64,000 bases of DNA from positions 403,144 to 467,143 of the forward strand of contig NZ_JADDIV010000001.1 of NCBI RefSeq assembly GCF_015070875.1, written 5' to 3'. A program made the translations under genes and the position numbers. The notes beneath the pieces are model-generated. The model ran no database searches, was not told where the DNA came from, and saw only the letters and a program-made list of their open reading frames with translations. Positions 59,155-64,000 of the stretch are shown here, in pieces. Every line of letters starts with the position of its first letter. The stretch's first letter is position 1. The stretch comes from Ramlibacter pallidus (GTDB lineage Bacteria > Pseudomonadota > Gammaproteobacteria > Burkholderiales > Burkholderiaceae_C).

Positions 59155-59472
59155 TCAGCGCTCGCCCTTGGAGTGCGACTTGCCTTCGCGCTCGGCCTGC
59201 TCGAGCTCGCGCGCTTCGGACTCCGAGCGCGGCTTCGCGGCTTCGGCATCCGACTGGACGTCGGCCTTGTCCAGGTACTCCTTGATGTTCTTCTGGTAGT
59301 CGCGGGTGGCGGTGTAGCTGCCCTCGCCTTCCACCTTGCCCGCGTCGCCTTGCTGGCCCTGGGCCTGGCCACGCGACTGGAAGTCGGTGCCGCCGGACTG
59401 CTGCTGCTGCGGGTCGCTCTCGCGCTGCGGCTGCTGCTGCAGGATGCGCGGCACGGACGGGTCGTTGGACAT
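59155..59472 (-). CDS. Gln-rich hydrophilic small protein, unknown function
   Basis: A 105-residue, highly charged and glutamine-rich protein (ILQQQPQRESDPQQQQSGG, then GQAQGQQGDAGKVEGEGSYTATRDYQKNIKEYLDKADV). No signal or membrane segment. The core TATRDYQKNIKEYLDKADVQSDAE looks conserved and helical; the rest is low complexity and likely disordered. Such proteins are often stress-related, but I cannot assign one here. It follows the MBL gene on the same strand, with a strong stem-loop in the 140-bp gap. Confidence 0.65.
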   Translation of the reverse strand: MSNDPSVPRILQQQPQRESDPQQQQSGGTDFQSRGQAQGQQGDAGKVEGEGSYTATRDYQKNIKEYLDKADVQSDAEAAKPRSESEARELEQAEREGKSHSKGER

Positions 59473-59564
59473 GGCTGTCTCCTCGTGGATCGGCGCGCGA
59501 CAGGGGCGGCACCGGCTGTCCAGCTTAGGAAGGGGCCCCTGGGGCGAATGTCGTCCGCCACGGG

Positions 59565-59596
59565 GCCGTTCTGTAGTCGCCGGACTACAGAACGGC
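59565..59596. other. Perfect 14-bp stem-loop
   Basis: A 14-base arm (59565-59578, GCCGTTCTGTAGTC) is exactly complementary to 59583-59596 around the loop GCCG. It lies 16 bp past the MBL gene stop and about 90 bp before the 105-residue gene. There is no T-run on the minus strand. It could be a terminator-like structure or an operator (CTGTAGTC/GACTACAG). Confidence 0.7.
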
Positions 59597-59612
59597 AGAG
59601 CCAGGCCCCAGG

Positions 59613-60602
59613 TCAGCCTTGCAGCGCCGCCCACATTTCCTTGTCGCGCTCGGCCGTCCAGATGCGCGGGTTCTTGATGCCCTTGGCCTCGTCGTAGGCG
59701 CGGCTCACGTCGAAGGGCAGGCAATGCTCGTAGATGAACACGTTGCCGAACACCGGGTCCATGGCCTTGCGCGTGTGCGCCATCGCCGACTTCAGGTCCA
59801 TGTTCGCGGCCGCCGCTTCCTGGCCGCAGCGATAGAGCGTCTCCACCCAGCGCTTGGTGTAGTCGAGCGCCAGGTTCACCTGCGCGTTGCCCTTCATGGC
59901 TTCGCCGCGGCCCGGCACCAATGCCTCGGCCTGCAGTGCGCGCAACGCCTCCAGCGTGGCGGGCCATTCCTCCAGCTGGGCATCGCCGGTGTAGACGCCC
60001 GCGTTGTATTCGACCAGGTCGCCGGAGAACAGCACCTTCTCCTCCGCCACCCAGGCGATCGTGTCGCCGCGCGTGTGGCCATGTCCCGGCGACCAGATCT
60101 GCACCTTCACGCCGCCGAGGTCGACGGTGAGCTTGCCGGGCACCTCGCCCTTCACCGGGTCGCCGCCGCCGATGACCATGGTGGGCCAGGTCAGGCCCGG
60201 CACGCTTTCGGCATTGCGGAACAGGCGGGGGAACCGGTCCATTTCGGACTGCATGTCCTCGGCGCCGCGTTCGACGATCAGCTCGTAGGTGCCCTGGCTG
60301 GCGATGACTTCGGTCGCCCCTTCGGCGAAGTACGCGCTCGCGCCCAGCACGCGCACGGCGTGGTAATGGGTGAGCAGCACGTACTTGATCGGCTTGTCGC
60401 TGACCGTGCGGATGCGGGCGATCAGGTCGCGCGCCATCGCCGGCGTGGCGGTCGCGTCGCTGACCATGATGAACTGGTCGCCGATGATCACGCCGGAGTT
60501 CGGGTCGCCCTCGGCGGTGTAGGCCCAGCAATGCGGGGACAGCTGCTCGAAGGTGATCTTCTTGTCGGCCAGGTCGGCCTGGCTCGCGAACGCTTTGCTC
60601 AT
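59613..60602 (-). CDS. Metallo-beta-lactamase-fold hydrolase with an altered metal motif
   Basis: A 329-residue protein with the MBL fold. The usual HXHXDH is THYHAVRV: H79 and H81 are present but the aspartate and third histidine are V83 and R84. H174 and H176 (SPGHGHTRGD) and the bridging D195 (LFSGDLVEY) are present. Site 1 zinc may remain, while site 2 is changed. A cytosolic location is predicted because there is no signal. The C-terminus is long and helical (KSAMAHTRKAMDPVFGNVFIYEHCLPF). Substrate unknown; it resembles SoxH/quinoprotein-relay hydrolases only in general layout. Confidence 0.85.
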   Translation of the reverse strand: MSKAFASQADLADKKITFEQLSPHCWAYTAEGDPNSGVIIGDQFIMVSDATATPAMARDLIARIRTVSDKPIKYVLLTHYHAVRVLGASAYFAEGATEVIASQGTYELIVERGAEDMQSEMDRFPRLFRNAESVPGLTWPTMVIGGGDPVKGEVPGKLTVDLGGVKVQIWSPGHGHTRGDTIAWVAEEKVLFSGDLVEYNAGVYTGDAQLEEWPATLEALRALQAEALVPGRGEAMKGNAQVNLALDYTKRWVETLYRCGQEAAAANMDLKSAMAHTRKAMDPVFGNVFIYEHCLPFDVSRAYDEAKGIKNPRIWTAERDKEMWAALQG

Positions 60603-60650
60603 GGGACTCCTGCTTGCGCGTGGAAGCCGGATTCTACTTAGCGAAACGAA

Positions 60651-61187
60651 TTACGCATTGTTGAACGTGCGCGCCCCCAGCAACCAGCGGGCTGCTTCGT
60701 CCACCAGACGGTCCACATGCTGCGTGGCATCGACCACGAGCACGCCCGGCTCACCCGACGGATCCTCCAGCGCGCTGAACTGGCTGGCGACCAAGCTGGG
60801 CGGATAGAAATGGTCGGTGCGCGCCGCGACCCGCTCCATCGCCTGGTGCTCCGACAGCGCGAGGTGCACGAAGCGCAGGTCCGCCACCGCGGCCCGCAGG
60901 ATGTCGCGGTAGCTGCGCTTGAGCGCGGAACAGGTCAGCACCGCACCGTCGCGCTGCAGCCGCAGTTGCGTGGCGAGCTGCCGCAGCCAGTCCGCGCGGT
61001 CGGCGTCGGTGAGCGGCGTCCCCTCGCGCATCTTCAGGATGTTGCTCTCGGGATGGAAGTCGTCCCCTTCCACCAGCGGCAGCCCGAGGCGGGACGCCAG
61101 CTCGGCGCCGGCCAGGGACTTGCCGCAGCCCGCCACGCCCATGACGACGACGTGGAGCGGCGGGCGGCTTGCGTGCGGTTCGGCCAT
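60651..61187 (-). CDS. gntK: Gluconokinase
   Basis: A 178-residue P-loop kinase with GVAGCGKS at 17-24, then the substrate motif EGDDFHPESNILKMREGTPLTDADR and LTCSALKRSYRDILR. It phosphorylates D-gluconate to 6-phosphogluconate. No gluconate transporter or Entner-Doudoroff gene is adjacent. It lies 48 bp upstream of the MBL gene on the same strand. Confidence 0.93.
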   Translation of the reverse strand: MAEPHASRPPLHVVVMGVAGCGKSLAGAELASRLGLPLVEGDDFHPESNILKMREGTPLTDADRADWLRQLATQLRLQRDGAVLTCSALKRSYRDILRAAVADLRFVHLALSEHQAMERVAARTDHFYPPSLVASQFSALEDPSGEPGVLVVDATQHVDRLVDEAARWLLGARTFNNA

Positions 61188-61224
61188 GGCGGCGATTATG
61201 GTCGCCGCCGGGCCTCACGCGGCG

Positions 61225-61731
61225 TCAGCCCGTGGCGCCGTGGGCGCGCCGGCCGGGGAAGGCGCGGTGCCCGCTGCGCAGCACTTCCCACGCCAGGCGT
61301 GCCACGCCGCTGGCCAGCTGGCCCGCCGCGCGCAGGCCCATGCCCAGCGCCATGCGGAGGTCAGCCAGCGGCTGCACGACGAGCGCCATGCAGAAGGCCG
61401 GTCGAACCGCGGCCGGCGCCGGAGCCGGCGCGAACACCGGGTCCCACGCGAAGTAGGAAGCCCCGCTGCAGTTCCAGGCCTCGATCACCACGCGCTGGCC
61501 GGCCCGCAGGTACATGGAACGGCCGACTTCCAGCACGTGGTCGCCGGAATCGGCGGGGCTGACGCCATGCGGTCCCTCGACCGTCGCCCAGACCCGGCCG
61601 TGGGCGATGCGCAGGATGCCGTCGCTGGTCGGGTGGAGCGTGATCGCGCGGCCGCGCGCCAGTTTCCAGGTGCCCGGCAGCGCGGTGGCCGGGGCGGACT
61701 GGAGCAGCTGGGTGATGGCGCGTGCGGTCAT
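61225..61731 (-). CDS. DUF2917 family protein
   Basis: A 168-residue protein. The DUF2917 domain (about 25-110) shows LARGRAITLHPTSDGILRIAHGRVWATVEG and SMYLRAGQRVVIEAWNCSGASYFAWDP, a small cupin-like beta fold; a basic C-terminus follows. The function is unknown. AAGGAG sits seven bases before the ATG at 61731. It diverges from a LysR gene, and that regulator's box lies in the shared region, so control by it is likely. Confidence 0.82.
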   Translation of the reverse strand: MTARAITQLLQSAPATALPGTWKLARGRAITLHPTSDGILRIAHGRVWATVEGPHGVSPADSGDHVLEVGRSMYLRAGQRVVIEAWNCSGASYFAWDPVFAPAPAPAAVRPAFCMALVVQPLADLRMALGMGLRAAGQLASGVARLAWEVLRSGHRAFPGRRAHGATG

Positions 61732-61784
61732 GGCGATCTCCTTGGGTGATGGCATTTCGGAATGGGATGATCTTTCACGCCCGC

Positions 61785-61836
61785 TTGGCGGTCCAATGAA
61801 ATCCCGCTACGCTATTGATTCCCGAACCGCATCAAT
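61785..61836 (+). promoter_or_regulatory. lysR promoter with a LysR T-N11-A box
   Basis: TTGGCG (61785-61790) and TACGCT (61808-61813) are 17 bp apart. The perfect palindrome ATTGAT-N11-ATCAAT (61814-61836), with T and A spaced 11 bp apart, covers the predicted transcription start. This is the classical LysR-family arrangement for self-repression and for control of the divergent gene. Confidence 0.65.
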
Positions 61837-61849
61837 CGCCCGACGCCCC

Positions 61850-62833
61850 ATGCAGCATTCGCAGACCCACCTGCGCACCCGCCCGATCTCCGCGGGGCAC
61901 CTGCGCGCCTTCGAAGCCGTGGCCCGCCACCTCAATTTCCGGGCCGCCGCGGAGGAGATGGCGCTCACGCAGTCCGCCGTCAGCCGGCAGATCCAGTCGC
62001 TGGAGGAGGAGGTCGGGGTGAGCCTGTTCCTGCGCCACACCCGCGCGGTCGAACTCACGAGCGCCGGCGCGCAGCTGCTGATGGCGGTGTCGCAATCGCT
62101 GCCGCGCATCGACGGCGCGGTGCGCCAGATCCGCCAGAGCGCCGGCCGCCGCGCGGTGGCGCTCACCACCTTCGCGTCGTTCGCCTCCATGTGGCTGATC
62201 CCGCGGCTGGAGCAATTTCAGCGCGACAACCCGGACATCGACATCCGCATCGACGCCACCGACAACACGCTGGACCTCGAGGTCGCCGACGTCGACATGG
62301 CCCTGCGCTACGGTCCCATGAGTTCCATGCCGACCAACGCGGTGCGCCTGTTCGGCGAGCAGCTCACGCCGGTGGTCAGCCCCTGGCTGCTCAAGGGCGG
62401 CCACACCATCACCAAGCCGGCCGACGTCGCGCAGTTCACCCTGATCGAGGCGGGCGATGCGCACCACACGCACCTGGAGTGGCTCACGTGGCGCCGCTGG
62501 TTCGACGAGCACGGCTTGAGCAAGCTGCAGCCCAAGCGCTGGCTCTACTTCAACTACGCGTACCAGATGGTGCAGGCGGCGCTGACCGGCCAGGGCGTCG
62601 TGCTCGCGCGGCTGCCGCTCGTGGCGGAGAGCCTGGCCAACGGCGACCTGATCGAGCCGCTGCCGAAGCTGCGGATGGATTCGCCCATGGCCTACTGGCT
62701 GGTCGTCGGCCCGCGCAGCGCCCAGCGGCCGGAGATCCGCGCCTTCTGCGACTGGCTGATGGCGCAGAGCAAGGTCACCCGCCAGACCATCGGCGAGGTG
62801 CCCGACCCGGACACCGTGGACGACATCGATTGA
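61850..62833 (+). CDS. LysR family transcriptional regulator (GcvA-like)
   Basis: A 327-residue regulator. The helix-turn-helix is at about 15-75 (LRAFEAVARHLNFRAAAEEMALTQSAVSRQIQSLEEEVGVSLFLR). The effector domain follows, with RRAVALTTFASFASMWLIPRLEQFQRDNPDIDIRI and ALTGQGVVLARLPLVAESLANGDL, typical of the GcvA subgroup. It diverges from the DUF2917 gene across a T-N11-A box. Its 3' end lies 3 bp from the convergent cyclo-ligase gene. Confidence 0.93.
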   Translation: MQHSQTHLRTRPISAGHLRAFEAVARHLNFRAAAEEMALTQSAVSRQIQSLEEEVGVSLFLRHTRAVELTSAGAQLLMAVSQSLPRIDGAVRQIRQSAGRRAVALTTFASFASMWLIPRLEQFQRDNPDIDIRIDATDNTLDLEVADVDMALRYGPMSSMPTNAVRLFGEQLTPVVSPWLLKGGHTITKPADVAQFTLIEAGDAHHTHLEWLTWRRWFDEHGLSKLQPKRWLYFNYAYQMVQAALTGQGVVLARLPLVAESLANGDLIEPLPKLRMDSPMAYWLVVGPRSAQRPEIRAFCDWLMAQSKVTRQTIGEVPDPDTVDDID

Positions 62834-62836
62834 AGC

Positions 62837-63436
62837 TCAGTCGTCGCCCAGGGGGATCGGCCAGACGACGCCCAGCTCGTTCAGCACGGCATCCAAAGCC
62901 ACGTCGTGCGGTTCCGGCTCGAGGTCGGGCAGGAAGCCGTGCGCGAAGCCCAGGCCGACCGTGTACGGCTTGGGCTGCAGCTGGGCCAGGGTGCGGTCGT
63001 AAAAGCCCCCGCCGTAGCCCAGCCGGTAGCCGCCGACGCCGTAGCCGACGCACGGCACGAACAGCAGGGTGGGCACGATCACCTCGGTGTCCTTCGGCTT
63101 CGGGATGCCATAGGCGTCCTCTTCCATCGGGCAGCCGGGGAACCATGCGTGGAATTTCAGCGTCTGATGAACCTTGTCGACCACGGGCAGGCCGATGCGG
63201 CGCAACTGGGCCTGGTCGGTGAGTTCACCGTCCTCCTTCCAGCGGTGCAACGCCGGCAGCGGATCGAACTCGCCCTTGATCGGCCAGTACGCACCGATGA
63301 CGGCATCGGTGCGCCCTACCAGCCAGATGCGCATCACGCGCTGCAACAGGTCGGACCGGTGTCCTCGGTCCGGCATGTTCAGGCGTTGCTCGATGAGCTG
63401 CTTGCGCAAGACCTTTTTTTCGTCCGACCTGTCCAT
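62837..63436 (-). CDS. 5-formyltetrahydrofolate cyclo-ligase
   Basis: A 199-residue enzyme that uses ATP to turn 5-formyl-THF into 5,10-methenyl-THF. Motifs: the N-terminal KKVLRKQLIEQRLNM, IGAYWPIKGEFDPLPAL, and the Mg-ATP loop GYRLGYGGGFYDRTLA near residue 140. It starts at 63436, ten bases from the divergent lytic transglycosylase gene. The 6S RNA often found next to this gene in other bacteria was not seen. Confidence 0.92.
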   Translation of the reverse strand: MDRSDEKKVLRKQLIEQRLNMPDRGHRSDLLQRVMRIWLVGRTDAVIGAYWPIKGEFDPLPALHRWKEDGELTDQAQLRRIGLPVVDKVHQTLKFHAWFPGCPMEEDAYGIPKPKDTEVIVPTLLFVPCVGYGVGGYRLGYGGGFYDRTLAQLQPKPYTVGLGFAHGFLPDLEPEPHDVALDAVLNELGVVWPIPLGDD

Positions 63437-63445
63437 AATTTCCCG

Positions 63446-64000
63446 ATGAAGTTGAGAACGATTCTGGCATCCCTGACCGTCGCGCTGCTGGGATGCGCCC
63501 AGGCGCAGCCCCGCGACGACGTCTTCCTGCAGATGCAGGAGGCTTTCCGGCAGGGCAACAAGGTGCGCCTGGCGCAGCTGCTGCCCCAGGCGCAGGGCCA
63601 TGCGCTGGAGCCCTGGGCCGCCTACTGGGAGCTGCGCGCCCGCCTGGACACCGCCGCCCCGGCGGAGATCCAGCAGTTCTTCGCCCGCTTCCCCGGCACC
63701 TACCAGGAGGACCGGCTGCGCAACGACTGGCTGCAGATGCTGGGACAAAGGCGCGACTGGGACACGTTCCTGCAGGAATACCCGAAGTACCGGATGAAGG
63801 ACGACCGCGAGGTGCGCTGCTACGCGCTGCTGGCGCAGTCGATCCGTGATCCGAACGCCATTCCCGCCGCTTCCACCGAAGTGCGGCGCCTCTGGCTGGC
63901 CCAGCGCGACGCCGACGACGGCTGCACGCTCGCGGCGGCCAGCCTGATGGGCAAGGGCGGGCCGCGCGGGCTGAACACGGCCGACGCCTGGCGCAAGGCG
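63446..64000 (+). CDS. Soluble lytic murein transglycosylase, N-terminal part (runs off the window)
   Basis: The first 185 codons of an Slt-type enzyme. A signal peptide (MKLRTILASLTVALLGCAQA; the cysteine may be a lipobox, LLGC) is followed by the helical superhelix domain: MQEAFRQGNKVRLAQLLPQAQGHALEPWAAYWELRARL and FPGTYQEDRLRNDWLQMLGQRRDWDTFLQEYPKY, the Slt U-domain pattern. The catalytic SLT domain lies beyond the edge. A CATAAT at 63434-63439 overlaps the start of the divergent gene and could be a -10 for it only if the leader were very short. Confidence 0.88.
   Translation, partial: MKLRTILASLTVALLGCAQAQPRDDVFLQMQEAFRQGNKVRLAQLLPQAQGHALEPWAAYWELRARLDTAAPAEIQQFFARFPGTYQEDRLRNDWLQMLGQRRDWDTFLQEYPKYRMKDDREVRCYALLAQSIRDPNAIPAASTEVRRLWLAQRDADDGCTLAAASLMGKGGPRGLNTADAWRKA

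Noticed and set aside
63411..63439. 6S RNA next to the 5-formyl-THF cyclo-ligase gene
   Set aside because: The gene is followed by lysR with 3 bp between stops and preceded by slt with 9 bp, so there is no room for it.

Overview
The window is high-GC, gene-dense chromosomal DNA from a betaproteobacterium, most likely a Burkholderiales of the Comamonadaceae type (Ramlibacter or Variovorax-like). This is inferred from the pilMNOPQ-aroK-aroB-dgt order, the cyaY/lptM/lysA block, the ResB/CcsB cytochrome c maturation pair with cytochrome c4, paired LpxL-type acyltransferases beside metK, and a characteristic multi-hairpin intergenic repeat between gltB and gltD. I saw no rRNA, tRNA, CRISPR array, prophage or plasmid functions. 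No gene-free gap exceeds 300 bases.

Layout. 1-2.0 kb: mlaF-mlaE-mlaD lipid transport (mlaD cut by the edge). 2.1-8.4 kb: gltB-gltD glutamate synthase. 8.5-9.3 kb: a REP-associated tyrosine transposase flanked by inverted repeats. 9.4-12.2 kb: a small membrane protein, a methyltransferase, a DUF1415 protein and an MFS transporter. 12.2-20.2 kb: one minus-strand block carrying pilM-N-O-P-Q, aroK, aroB and dgt. 20.5-26.4 kb: mrcA, cyaY, lptM, lysA, msrQ and msrP. 26.5-32.5 kb: ccsB, resB, cytochrome c4, engB and a hydrolase. 32.5-36.9 kb: two lipid A acyltransferases diverging from metK, then two exported or cytosolic unknowns. 37.1-42.0 kb: a stress-type glycine-zipper protein, a three-domain DNA ligase D, a histidine-kinase-like protein and two small genes.

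42.1-53.6 kb is the most unusual block. A TonB receptor, a PQQ-type lipoprotein ending in a cupredoxin-like domain, a ThuA-domain lipoprotein, a complete TRAP transporter, an ELWxxDGT repeat protein and aroQ all lie on the minus strand and face an IclR regulator. Two almost identical operator-like blocks, one before dctP and one before aroQ, divide it into two transcription units under what is probably one IclR regulator. A quinate- or shikimate-like substrate is a reasonable but unproven guess.

53.6-64 kb returns to core functions: glmS and glmU around an Lrp/AsnC regulator, a DUF6279 lipoprotein, a decayed MFS gene, a metallo-beta-lactamase-fold protein with an altered metal motif, gluconokinase, a DUF2917 protein divergent from a LysR regulator with a T-N11-A box, 5-formyltetrahydrofolate cyclo-ligase, and the start of a lytic transglycosylase.

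The most striking regulatory signal is in the metK leader (34184-34243). It folds into an H-type pseudoknot that matches the SAM-II riboswitch almost position for position, placed at the predicted transcript start and followed by a candidate anti-Shine-Dalgarno segment.
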